A stretch of DNA of 64,000 nt from Erinaceus europaeus. Taxonomy: Eukaryota; Chordata; Mammalia; Eulipotyphla; Erinaceidae. The position numbers were made by a program, and so were the translations under genes. The stretch spans positions 96,973,141-97,037,140 of the forward strand of contig NC_080166.1 in the NCBI RefSeq assembly GCF_950295315.1, written 5' to 3'. The notes under the pieces were generated by a model that worked only from the letters and a program-made list of their open reading frames with translations, searched no databases and was not told the DNA's origin. Shown here piece by piece: positions 1 through 9,829 of this stretch. The first letter of the stretch is position 1. Each line of letters begins with the position of its first letter.

Positions 1-49
1 ATCTCCAAAGGCATCTGCCCTTTCTTCACGAGACTGCTTCGCTGTTTCT

Positions 50-501
50 GGAACATTTATCTCTGGACCACTCCGTGGTTTCCGCCCAACGCCAGCCCGC
101 AGGAGCCCAAGGCCAGCCCGCAGGAGCCGGCTTTCTGCTGTGTGGCATGGGACATTGGGCGCGGGCTCCCGCCACGCTGCTCGGCCACTGGGAGCAGGGC
201 AGCAGACATGGCAGGGCCATGGGGCAGGGCCGCGGTAGCCTATCATGGCCGCCACCCCGGGGCACCTCAGCCCGTGCCTTCTGCATGGCTGGCCCACCCA
301 CCCTCATGCTATGAACTCTGGACAGATCCCAGTCCCCCCGGAGACCTCGGGCTCCCTGCCAAAACTGGGCCCCCTGGCCGAGATCTCCAGCTTGGGTCTG
401 AAGGCAGACGAGCTAGAATACGCAGAGATTCATCCAAAGATCGCAACCTACAATTCCTAGAAGTAAGTGGAGCTGCGCGGGAAGCCACCTCTGGATGGTG
501 A
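50..501 (+). other. GC-rich block, no recognised product
   Basis: This block is strongly GC-rich against AT-rich surroundings. It contains a short direct repeat ('gccagcccgcaggagcc' twice, near 100-137). Two overlapping plus-strand frames are open (142-501 and 245-460), but neither resembles a protein I know and GC-rich DNA has few stops by chance. A splice-donor-like 'gtaagt' sits at about 463. It could be a captured GC-rich sequence, a leader of the retroviral element or a CpG-rich host segment. I do not assign a function. Confidence 0.35.
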
Positions 502-781
502 CCACCCCCTAACAACTAAGACAGATCTAAATTTGTGTTTAAAATGACATGTCTTCATAACAAAAAAGTTTTTCTCCTTGTGTATTAATGACCATGTTTA
601 CGTGTGTGTTTAACATTAACTTTAAACATTAACTTTAAGGTTAAAAGTGTAACTTTAAGGCTAAATTCTTACCAGGCAAAGTTAAATGAAAAAGGTTTTC
701 AACATAATTCTCATAAAGATAAAATCAACTTACATTTAAAGTCTGAGGTAAAAATTAGTTAACAATCAATATATTTTAACT

Positions 782-1336
782 AAGTTGGTCTAAATAAGAC
801 CTGCGCACACCTAGGGTGTGTTTCCATCTTGAATGGGTGTAACAAAAGGTTAAAAAGACGTTGTTGATATGTAAAAGTCTCAAATTCCTTCTCAATTAGA
901 AACGTTAGATTGCGCTATGGTTATGCTAATTACAAGTTTTGTTTCATAGTAAGTAAATTGCAGCTGTCAAGTTCTCTACAAAAAAGAAGTTGGTCTAAAC
1001 AAAACCTGCGCACACCTAGGGTGTGTCTCCATCTTAAATGGGTGTAACAAAAGGTTAAATAGACTTGTTGATATGTAAAACTCTCGATTACCTTCCCTAT
1101 TAGAAATGGTAGATTACACAATGGCTATGCTAATGATACTCATGCTTGAGGTTTTCTTTCCTTGATTCTCATGTTTACCTTTTCACATTCTATTGTTTAA
1201 ACTTTAACCAACCTTAAAATCACTCTAAAAAAGACTTCTAATTGTAATAGTTATCAATTGTGATAAACGTCTAACCTGCTACAAGTTTGTTTCATAGTAA
1301 GTGAATTGCAGCTGTCAAGTTCTCTACAGAAAAGCA
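782..1336 (+). repeat. Two-unit direct tandem repeat inside the LTR element
   Basis: Unit 1 (782-986) and unit 2 (987-1336) both begin 'aagttggtctaaa' and share blocks such as 'cctgcgcacacctagggtg' and 'gcagctgtcaagttctctac'. Unit 2 carries about 145 extra bases (about 1135-1279) between the shared halves, so unit 1 looks like an internally deleted copy, or unit 2 gained a segment. The two copies differ by scattered substitutions, so the duplication is not recent. Confidence 0.8.
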
Positions 1337-1793
1337 GAATTCTAGCAGCTGACCTTCCTCATACAACGTTCCACCCCCTGGCATTCTTCCGTGGACATTT
1401 GCTTTGGACTGGCATTTCTATCAGACTCAACTGGTACACCTCTTGGACACTTTGCAGCTTCCCCTTATGCTGCTAGGTTTCTCAAAGATTGACTGCAGCC
1501 ATGCCTTGGGACTCTAGGCCCTTCCCCGACCCCATACTAAAAAAAGCCCATCGAGGCAAGTACGCCCCCCAGAGGCAGGAAATGTTTTTTTTAAGCTGAT
1601 AAAGTTTTGCCCAGAGGCAAAAAAATGGCCCCCTCAGGCCTTCCCTTGGCAGCACACTGGTTTTTGTTACTTGCTTACATGTTTCTCTATGTTTGTGCCA
1701 GTTTCTCTTTTGAAAATGCCTGTACGATATAGGTTTCTGTTCAACCCATACCCCTGTTACTGTGGTCATTTAGTTAAAAACAGAAGGGGGAAT

Positions 1794-2050
1794 TGCTGGT
1801 ATCTTCCCTTCCCCTGACTTCTGAGAAGAATTGGTTTGTCCCTTGCTAGTTTTGCACCCCGCTTTCTCCCCGCACCCTATGCTAAGGACGGGCAGAGTCC
1901 CAGCAGCAGCAGCGGAGAGAGGATGATGGAAAAAAGCACATGGTGTGGTGATTTGCCCATTCGTGAATAAAGATATACAGCTTCTCAGCCCAGCTGTGTG
2001 TCCCTGAGTCTCTGTTACCCGCCCATGAAGCCAGCTCGGTTAAAACAACA
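1794..2050 (+). mobile_element. 3' LTR of retrovirus-like element
   Basis: The LTR begins TGCTGGTA directly after the polypurine tract and ends CAACA. It carries an AATAAA signal at 1966-1971 followed by an R/U5-like tail ('cccgcccatgaagccagc'). That tail closely resembles the tail of the two minus-strand LTRs at 10874-11313 and 21073-21551 ('gcccgtgaagccagccc'), so the three are related families. The 3' boundary is inferred from the matching 'aaaacaaca' end and could be some bases further on. Confidence 0.6.
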
Positions 2051-2249
2051 GCCCAACCCCCCAGAAGGTCACAACTATTACAGCTAAGTCCTAGGAGTGA
2101 ACTTACACACAATCATTCAGTAGACATAGTAGTGGGTCAGAGAGTAGACAGTGGTAGGAGATAGAGAATTGGAGGGCAGGTGACTAGAGAAAGGCACAGA
2201 GGTATGAGACTGAGTTCACTATACTATAGGTTAGAAGGATGAAAACTAG

Positions 2250-2385
2250 ACTAAACAGCTGGGAAGATAGTATAAAGGTCCTGCAAAAGACTTTCATGCC
2301 TGAGGCTCTGAGGATTAAGGTTCAATCCTCAGCACCACCATAAGCCAGAGTTAAACAGTGCTCTGATATTTCACTCTCTGAAAGA
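2250..2385 (+). mobile_element. tRNA-derived SINE, short family
   Basis: This is the family with a 'gggaagatag..ataa..' head, 'gactttcatgcctgaggctc', a B-box-like 'ggttcaatcctc' and 'caccaccataagccagag', ending 'cagtgctctgatat'. It is a diverged copy. Matching copies occur at 33720, 35745 and 61045, and inverted at 3785, 4970, 36955 and 40670. Confidence 0.65.
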
Positions 2386-2389
2386 TGAG

Positions 2390-3036
2390 TGGCCAAGAAA
2401 ATTGTGATCTCTATACACAATGGAATACCACTCAGTTATTAAGAATGGTGAAGTCACCTTCTTTACCTCATCTTGGATAGAAATTGGAGGAATCATGTTA
2501 AGTGAGATGATCTTACTCATGGACAGAAGTTGAGAAATAAGAAAGGGGAAACACAAAGTAGAACTTGGTTTAGGTTTCGTGTACTGCACCAAAGCAAAGG
2601 ACTCTGGAGTAGTGGGTTAAGGTCCTGGTACATGATGGTGGAGGCAGACCTAGACTGAGGTGAGAGTGTTTTACATAAAACTCAGCCTTTTTTTTTTCCA
2701 CCAGGGTTATCCCTGGTGCTTGCAATATAAATCCACCACTCCCAGCAGCCATCCCCTGCCCCCTTTTTTATTGGCCAGGACAGAGAGAAATTGCTGAGAA
2801 GATAAAGTGGGAGAGAGAACAACAGACAACTGCAAACCTGCATCACCACTAGTGAAGTGTCCTTCTTGCAGGTGGGGAATGCAGGCTTGAACTTGTATCC
2901 TTGTGCATGGTGGTATGTGCTCCTAGTTGGGTATGCCAATAATGGGCTCTCCCAAACTGAGAAATTTTACACATGTACCACAACTGTATTTACTGAAAAC
3001 CATTAATCTCCCCAATAAAATATATTTTAAAAATAA
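2390..3036 (+). mobile_element. Old L1 3' end, split by a SINE
   Basis: The left part (2390-2686) has the typical L1 3' end sequence ('acaatggaataccactcagtt', 'gttaagtgagatgatct'). The right part (2953-3036) continues it with 'gagaaattttacacatgtac' and ends 'cattaatctccccaataaa'. A minus-strand SINE separates the halves with an approximate 8-bp duplication (aaactcag / aaactgag). Confidence 0.7.
2687..2952 (-). mobile_element. tRNA-derived SINE, long family, inserted in L1
   Basis: Read on the minus strand: tRNA-like head, 'cacctgcaagaagg' block, CT-rich body, then the 'tccaccagggttatccctgg' element at the poly-T (3') end. It is diverged from the younger copies. It interrupts an L1 3' end, so it is younger than that L1. 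Confidence 0.75.
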
Positions 3037-3042
3037 ATAAAT

Positions 3043-3434
3043 GGGGTCTGAGCAGTAGTGCAGTGGGTTAAGCGCACATGATGCAAAGTGCGAGGACGAG
3101 CATAAGGATCCTGGTTTGAGTCCCTGGCTCCTCACCTGCAGGGGATTCACTTCACCAGCGGTGAAGCATGTCTGCAGGTGTCTATCTTTCTCTCCCCCTC
3201 TCTTTCTTCTGGTCCTCTCTTGATTTCTCTCTGTCCTATGCAACAACAATGACAGCAATAACAACAATAATAACAACAACAATGATAAACAACAAGGGCA
3301 ACAAAAGAGAGAAATAGCCTCCAGGAGCAGTGGATTCATAGTGCAGGCACTGAGCCCCGCGCAGTAACTCTGGAGGCAAAAAGAACAAAAACAAAAAAAG
3401 AAGAAGAAGAAAGAAAGAAGTTAAAAAAAAAAAA
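3043..3434 (+). mobile_element. tRNA-derived SINE, long family, full length
   Basis: A full-length copy: A-box-like 'tagtgcagtgggttaag', B-box-like 'ggtttgagtcc', 'cacctgcaggggattcac', 'gtctgcaggtgtctatct', CT-rich body, 'caacaacaatgacagcaata', and the 3' extension 'ctccaggagcagtggattca ... gcactgagcccc', then a poly-A/GAA tail. Transcription of such elements depends on the internal Pol III A and B boxes. Confidence 0.9.
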
Positions 3435-3699
3435 GATTGGAACAATGTTTTTGATCTCCAAATCAGAAGCCAGTCTTGTGACAAACATGAGTGAACACCC
3501 TGAGTTCTAGGTACTCCAAAAACAGAGGCAGGCAAAGAATAGAGATGAGTAGAGCTTCAGACAAAATGAAATTGATTCAAGTGTAGCAAACTGCAAGAAG
3601 AAAAAGAACTTAAACTCTCAGGTGGTTGAGGGCAGTGTGGGTAGGGGGATGAGAGAGGAGCTACTAGAAGATCTAGGCAGGAAAGGGAAGAATTTACAC

Positions 3700-3710
3700 T
3701 CTGGGTATTG

Positions 3711-3756
<46 letters not shown>

Positions 3757-3910
3757 TCTCTCTCTCTCTCTGTCTGTCTTTCTTTTTATCCTTCTCTTTC
3801 TTCTTTTACTAGAGCAGTGCTCAGCTCTGGCTTATGGTGGTGTGGGGATTGAACTGGGACTTTGGAGCCTCAGGCATGACAGTCTCTTTCAATAAACCCA
3901 CCCCCTTTGG
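3700..3910 (-). mobile_element. Short-family SINE with long CT tail
   Basis: The sequence 'agcagtgctcagctctggct', 'tatggtggtgtggggattgaa' and 'cctcaggcatgacagtctct' is the reverse of the short SINE family. The adjoining (CT)n at about 3714-3772 is the expanded SINE tail. Confidence 0.7.
3714..3772. repeat. (CT)n microsatellite
   Basis: A near-pure CT run, interrupted by single CCC steps. It produces a Leu/Ser-repeat open frame that is not a gene. Confidence 0.95.
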
Positions 3911-4304
3911 TGACTTTCTCTATCAAACAAGATTTTTGTTTGTTTGTTTGTCTTAAAAGGCTGACCAGGCAACATATATTCACAGAAGTGGGATCAAAGA
4001 AAAATCACCTGCGACTCAGGCCTTTTGGGCTAATAAATTCATTTTCAGGAAATAGTCAAGAACACTGATAATCACTATGAAATGTACAACAATGCAAGTG
4101 CTACCAGGAAAGAAGAAAAAACAAATAAACAAACAAAAAAAACCCTCCAAGTGTTCTTGGAGCACATCAGGTATCAAGACAATTATATAAAGAAGGTTTC
4201 ACAGAGAAGGTGCCACCTGAGTTACAATTGGAAGGAAAATGAGATTCTGGCCATCAGCAGGAAGAGTTTTAGGAAAATGATGCTCCCTCGAAAGTATCAT
4301 TCTG

Positions 4305-4445
4305 CTGATTCCAGCCTCCATCACACACACACTGTGGGGGAAGCTTCAGTGCTGTGGTATCTTTCCCTGTCCCCCTCTGTCTTGCTCTCTCTTTGTATCT
4401 GAAATACTCAGCCCAGTGTGAGGAAGCCCCAGCAACAACCCACCC
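4305..4445 (+). mobile_element. Diverged SINE 3' part
   Basis: It has 'gaagcttcagtgctgtggt', a CT-rich body and 'tcagcccagtgtgaggaagc' followed by 'ccagcaacaa', the 3' half of an older SINE family that is also visible at 31120. The 5' head is not recognisable. Confidence 0.5.
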
Positions 4446-4964
4446 AGTAAATAAATGAGAAAATAGCCTGTCTGCAACTGCATCCATAGATCAGATATCT
4501 CAAGCTCAAGGAAATAAGAGTGGAGATGAAGTTTATTTATCAATGTTTTAAACATTTTTATCTTAAATACCTTGTTTTCTGCCTGTAAACGAGGGAAGTT
4601 GGGCCAAGTAGGCATGGTCAGCTGAAGTCATGAGCTTAAGACAGAAATATAGCAGAGGATGGAGGGTATAGTAGGGATTGATGGTATAAAAGTAACTTAA
4701 GTGAGTGTCTGCCAGAAGTTTGGCCTTTTCACAGCTCCCTCTTCAAATGCTGCTGTTTCTGTCTTCTCTCAGGACATGGACTATGCTGTTTCTCCCGGCA
4801 CCTGAGTATGTTACAGCAGAAAGCTACTGCTCATGGTCTTGCCTCAAGGATGGATGACTTTCGCTTGCATATTTCCCATCATGGTTTTATGTACCTAATA
4901 AACCTTCCACTTTTATAAAACCCAGAAAAAGCCCCCATAGATTTTATATTTTACTATATTTTTT

Positions 4965-5130
4965 TCTATTGAGAAAGATACAAAGAGACAGAGATGGAAA
5001 GAAAAAAAAACAATCAATCACAGCCCTGCTCAGCTCTGGCATATGGTGGTGCTGAGGATTGAACCTGGAACCTCAGAATCTCAAGCATGAAAATCTTTCA
5101 CAACACCATTATGCAATGTCCCCAACCCAG
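4965..5130 (-). mobile_element. Short-family SINE
   Basis: The sequence 'cagccctgctcagctctggc', 'atatggtggtgctgaggattg', 'tctcaagcatgaaaatcttt' and 'catta-tgcaatgtcccc' is the reverse complement of the short family. A purine-rich tail is at its left side. Confidence 0.75.
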
Positions 5131-6495
5131 GAGAGAGATAGCATGCTCACTATGCCCTGTTGAAAGTTGCTCATTGTATTTTACACAACTTTTTTTGGGG
5201 TAAACAATCACTAAATCCGTAAAATAATTTTCTAGTAACTAACAGCCAGTTTCCCCCTCACTACCAGTTTCGATTCAGTTATTTCAGCTATAACGGTGAG
5301 TTTTGAGCAACAAAACATAAACATATTGAGGAAGATGGACACACACACACACACACACACTTACACATGTTGTAGAGGTGTCTGAACCAAATAACATTTC
5401 AAAACCAGATGAAGCAAATTTTAAACAACTTGTATGGGTGGATGGGAAGATAAAAGGTAGATTAATAATTAGTTCAGGTTATATCTTGAGTAACCAGATC
5501 ATTCGCTCTGCAAGGTTTCAAAAATACAGACCATACTTTTCCCCTTGCAAGTATAGGAAATTGAAAAAGAAGCCAAGTAGAAAACATTGATTATTTGATT
5601 TAAAAATACATTCTTTTTTTTAAATTCAAGAGCCATGAAAACATAAAGGCTATGCCAAAACATTAGTACAGATTTCCAATGTGTTCAGCCTACATTGGCG
5701 TTTGATTTATTTGTAGCATGGGTAACTAAATAAGTCACTTTTTTTTTAAAGCAGGTAGATCACAAAGTAAGTTATTTAAGAAACATGATCTATTAGCTGA
5801 CATATAATAGATGTAATGATGGACCTCCAGTCTGACTTCTCATTCAGTGAGTAAATCATGCCTTATATTAATCTAGAATGCTGCAACAATTGGATATTTC
5901 CAGTAACATAAACTCATAGTAGCATAAACTCACAAAGGAACAATTCCTTCCAAATGAAACAAAGTCTGAATCTAGTGAAAGCAATAAAAGTGAAAAAGAA
6001 AGCTTCAAATTGTGCTTTATAAAATGTATTTTTTTAAACAATCACAAAATCCATTAAATAGAGCTCATTATTCTAAAGGACAGACTCCTTCATCACAGGA
6101 CAGCACAAAAACCATGTGTGTCGAGTCCCTTATCTGCTGGTATGGGTCTCTTCTGCACTATCTCATATCAACTTGGAAGTGGGATAACCACAGATTTTTT
6201 TTGTCCAAGTAGCAACACCTTCAGAAGTTAAAAGCTAACTAGTAATTACACAGATATAAAGTGTGACTGTCTAGGGAAGTCTGAACATATGATTACAAGC
6301 CTCTCTCTTTAGCTTTATCCTCTGAATATTAGACACCTGTTTCTACTGGCTTCCACAATTTACAGCTGAGACCTAGTTGAAACCCTAGTGACCTTCACCC
6401 ACCCACATGACAACTTTCGATGAAGGTCTCTAGTGCCCTACTATTATAGGAAATAGGTATCAGTGCCCATGAAAACCACTGTGTAAGTTTTTAAA
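5131..6495. other. AT-rich stretch, nothing recognised
   Basis: This holds an (AC)n run at about 5339-5362. The remainder is AT-rich sequence without an element I can name. The open frame at 5378-5590 has no recognisable domain. Confidence 0.4.
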
Positions 6496-6655
6496 AAGAT
6501 TTCTTTTTATTTATTCATTAATGAGAAAGGAGGAGAATGAGAAAGAACCAGACGTCACTCTGTTACATGTGCTTCTGGGGATTGAACTGAAGACCTCATG
6601 CTTGAGAGTCCAGTGCTTTATCCACTGTGCCACCTCCTGGACCACAGAATATAGT
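6496..6655 (-). mobile_element. Diverged SINE
   Basis: It has 'ggggattgaactgaagacct', 'catgcttgagagtccagtgc' and 'atccactgtgccacctcctgg', the reversed tRNA-like head of a hedgehog-type SINE with a purine-rich stretch before it. Confidence 0.65.
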
Positions 6656-6834
6656 CTATCTTCTGGCAACCCTCTTAAAAGAAGATGGCTACAACAAAAT
6701 GGAGTATTCCTAGTATATGGCTTGGAAAGTGTAAAGTGGAACTTGTTAACTTTCTATGATTTGGTAATTATAGCTGACATCTAATGTGTACTTATTTTGT
6801 TTCTTTTTAGAATTTGTTTTAAATTTTTTAAAAT

Positions 6835-7021
6835 TAATTTTTATTGCCACTAGGGTTATCATTAGGGCTCAGTACTTGCACTATGGTTACACCACTTCCA
6901 AGATCAAATCTTTTGTTTACTTTTTCTTCTTCTTCTTTTTTTTTTTGGTATTACCAGAGAATTATAGTTTCAGAATGTCTTTTTAAGCTAGAAGACAGAC
7001 AGAGAGAGTAGTGATAGTGGC

Positions 7022-7060
<39 letters not shown>

Positions 7061-7135
7061 CTACATCACCAAAGCTTCCTGCAATGTGGTGGGAGCCAGG
7101 CTTAAACATAGGTTATGAACATGGCAAAGCAGTGA
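6835..7135 (-). mobile_element. Diverged SINE with GA repeat
   Basis: 'ttattgccactagggttatc' at the left resembles the 3' extension of the long SINE family. A (GA)n/(CAGA)n run lies at about 7021-7058. The right part, 'ccaaagcttcctgcaatgtgg', 'gagccaggcttaaacatagg', is the tRNA-like portion. The copy is old. Confidence 0.55.
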
Positions 7136-7940
7136 TACTAAATTTCTTAAGATTTCAATGTTCTCATCATGAAAGTAAGGGGTAGGCTCACAGTTAAAAA
7201 GAACAAACACACATATAAAATGTATATGTGTGTTTGTGTGTGTGTGTATAAGTGCATGCTATAGAGAACAGAGGGGAGGGGAAGGGGAGAGAGTGGAGGG
7301 GAGGGACTCCAGACTTGAGGTGCTTGGGATATATCCTGGGGCATCAAGCATTTAACTCTTTCACTCTACATACAAAACAACTGTCTACCCATCTCATCTA
7401 TCTACCCTCTAGCTACTATATTTTCTTCTCTCTCTTTGTACTAAACTATTTCCATCAATATTAGGTACTGAATAAAGATCCAGACTTTTTGCTTAAACCT
7501 GGAAACACAGTAGGAAAAGGAAGTCTATATCTTCTCTGAGTGAACTTCCTGATATTCAAATGCAAAGGTGAACAGTACATTCTTGAACTTGTAGATAAAT
7601 AGCTTGGGTGTCAATTCCTTGCAGGAATCTGACATTATAAAAACTTTGAAAGGAAATTGATGTTATACAACTTTCTTTAAGGGCATAATCACTGAATCTG
7701 TAGATTCATAAAAAATACTGACATCAAACTTTCTTCCTTTTAAACTTGACAGCCTTTTGGCCCAATATAGCCTCTGGCTGCTATAAAGAATAAGCGTCTT
7801 CATCTGAATGGACTACAGAGTTTTCTAAACAGTCTCCACATAGCTTTCCCCAAACTCAACAGGGCATCCTGAGTAGTAGCATGCTCACTAACCCTCTCAT
7901 ATTTAGATATGAGAAGTTAATATTTTTCTAAACCCCCTCT
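7136..7940. other. Unassigned stretch
   Basis: It contains a (GT)n-like patch at about 7205-7250 and a GGGGA-rich patch at about 7270-7310. I see no gene or identifiable element in the remainder. Confidence 0.4.
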
Positions 7941-8155
7941 TTAAATTTTTTATTATCTTTATTTATTAGATAGAGACAGTTAAAATTGAGAGGGAAAGGG
8001 GAGAATGCGAGGAAGAGAAACAGAGAGACACCTGCAGCACTGCTTCACCACTTGCAAAGCTTTCCCCCTGTAGGTGGGGGTGGGGCTTGAACCTGGGTCC
8101 TTGTGTGTTGTAACATGTGCACTCAACCAGGTGCGCCATCACCCACACCCCCTTT
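7940..8155 (-). mobile_element. tRNA-derived SINE, intermediate age
   Basis: It has 'ttattagatagagacagtta', 'gacacctgcagcactgcttc', 'ccccctgtaggtgggggtgg', 'cttgaacctgggtccttgtg' and 'caaccaggtgcgccatcacc', read as the reverse complement of a tRNA-headed SINE. The same subfamily occurs at 16966 and 41145. Confidence 0.85.
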
Positions 8156-8250
8156 TTTTACATTGACCATAAGCAATGGTTTTGTTATATGGAGTAAGTA
8201 TGTTTTGTATTTAAACCCATAGATAAATGTTATTAAAATAGTTTCCTGCT

Positions 8251-8520
8251 GGGAGTCAGGTGGTAGGTAGTGCAGCGGGGTAAGCACAAAGCGCAAGGAC
8301 CAGCACAAGGATCCATCCCGGGTTCGAGCCCCCGGCTCCCCACCTGTAGAGGAGTCACTTCACAAGCAGTGAAGCAGATCTGCAGGTGTCTATCTTTCTA
8401 TCCCCCTCTCTATCTTCCCCTTCTCTCTCCATTTCTCTCTGTCCTATTCAACAACAATGACATCACTAACTATAACAGTAAAACAACAAGGGCAACAAAA
8501 GGAAATAATTATTTTAAAAA
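8251..8520 (+). mobile_element. tRNA-derived SINE, long family
   Basis: The head is 'gggagtcaggtggtaggtag', with B box 'gggttcgagcccc', 'ctgcaggtgtctatctttct' and a 'caacaacaatgacatcacta' tail ending in poly-A. The L1 at 8531 inserted in the A-rich end of this SINE. Confidence 0.9.
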
Positions 8521-8530
8521 AGAATAACTC

Positions 8531-9829
8531 GACCGGATGCGGGGAAGATGGCAGACTGAGAAACTTCTAACAGCGTGTTCTCTAATCACATCTTCTAGAA
8601 ACGGTAGGATTTTCTGCCTTTAGCAGGCCTGTCAATAAGGAGTGACACCAAAGAGGTGATTATAATTTAATTTGGGTTAAGAATTAGAGTAAAGGTGACA
8701 CAGACTAGCGGGGCTCCAGACTTCCGAGGTGGCGCCGGGCAAGGCGAGTGCGCCCGGCATTGTCCTCCGCCCGGGAAGGCGGCTCCTCCGCCGGTTGCAG
8801 AGCGCTGCTGGGCAGCAGGCAGAGGACCCGGAGAGAGCACTTTAGCTCGGGGGCTTTCTCTTGGGAGTCTCCAGGGACCACCGCGACCCTGAGGGTGGAT
8901 CCAAAGACTTCTTGAGTATAGCTCTCATTGGATCAAAGGACTTGGAGCTAGTTTTCATTTTCGAGAAATCCTTTAAAAAAGTCTGGAGGGGGGGGTTTCC
9001 CGGAAGATGGCAGACGGAGAAGCTGCTAGCCTCTGAGCTCCGAACACACTCCCCTGGAAACAATAGGATTTTCTGCCTTTAGCAGGCCAGCCAATAAGGT
9101 GTCCTTAGACACCAAGGAGATGACTATAACTTAATTTGGGTTAAGAATTAGAGTAGGGAAAAAATCTTTTTTCTTCATTTTAATTTTCAAGGATACATCC
9201 TACCCCCACCCCATAAGCAGTCCCTGGGACCAGCTCCTAGCAGGATACCCCATACCACCAAACAGGGTGTTTTTTTTTTTTAATTCACTGATACACATTT
9301 GGGAAGTTCCTTGCACTGCTCTTTAATTACAGCTCTTTTTCTTATCTTCTCCCTTTCTCTCTCTTATCTCTCTCTCTCTCACTCTCTCTCTTTTTTTTTT
9401 AATCTTGTCATACACTTCTTCTTTCTTCTTTGCCTTTCTGAATTTGTGAATTACTTTGGGGAAGAAATCTGACTCAGAGTGGACTCTCTATGTGTGTATC
9501 TCTGCTCTAGTTCCCTTTCTCCTCTTGTTACCCCTAGAATATACACTGGATAGTAGATTTGCATAACTGTCTATTCTTGCTATCCTCTCTTTCTTTTCAT
9601 TTCTTCACTGGGATTTGGTTACTATTTTTTCACGAACTGGAGAAATTGTTTGGATAACTGGTAACGATTAAACTACTTCAATACTTACTTCAGTTGCTAC
9701 TGTAATTCCGGAGGTTGGTGAGTGCAATTGTCATAAAGGTATTTAGTACAGTGTTACTTGTACTCAAGACACAACAACTGAGGAACAACAGAGCATAAAA
9801 AAAGAGAGAAATACATAAATAAAAAAAAA
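8531..9829 (+). promoter_or_regulatory. L1 5'UTR / internal promoter region
   Basis: The first ~620 bases include a GC-rich, CpG-bearing block (about 8695-8900) as expected of an L1 internal promoter. The motif AAGATGGC, which matches the YY1 site known at the start of human L1, occurs at 8545-8552 and again at 9004-9011. From about 9160 the 5'UTR becomes pyrimidine-rich (CT runs at 9355-9390) and leads to ORF1. Confidence 0.7.
8541..9156 (+). repeat. Two monomer-like repeats in the L1 5'UTR
   Basis: Segment A (8541-8691) and segment B (9000-9156) align along their length: 'gaagatggcagac', 'ataggattttctgcctttag' (A: 'gtaggattttctgcc'), 'caataagg' and 'taatttgggttaagaattag'. The period is about 459 bp. 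The intervening GC-rich part is present once between them, consistent with monomer plus partial monomer. Confidence 0.85.

Larger units (their letters stand above)
1..1793 (+). mobile_element. Internal 3' region of an LTR retrovirus-like element
   Basis: This stretch runs into a polypurine tract (about 1776-1793) that abuts an LTR start, so I read it as the internal 3' part of an endogenous retrovirus-like element whose 5' part lies outside the window. It has a GC-rich block (about 50-500), an AT-rich block with short 'aactttaa' iterations (about 600-665), a tandem repeat (782-1336) and a unique segment (1337-1780). I find no recognisable gag, pol or env motif and no long open frame typical of these genes, so it may be a non-coding or non-autonomous derivative. 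The assignment rests on the polypurine tract and LTR rather than on protein similarity. Confidence 0.5.

Noticed and set aside
142..501. 119-codon plus frame in the GC-rich block
   Set aside because: No known domain, overlapped by other open frames, and expected by chance in GC-rich DNA.
3236..3535. Hydrophobic-looking 99-codon minus frame
   Set aside because: Produced by the CAA/CAT-rich SINE tail and GAA repeat.
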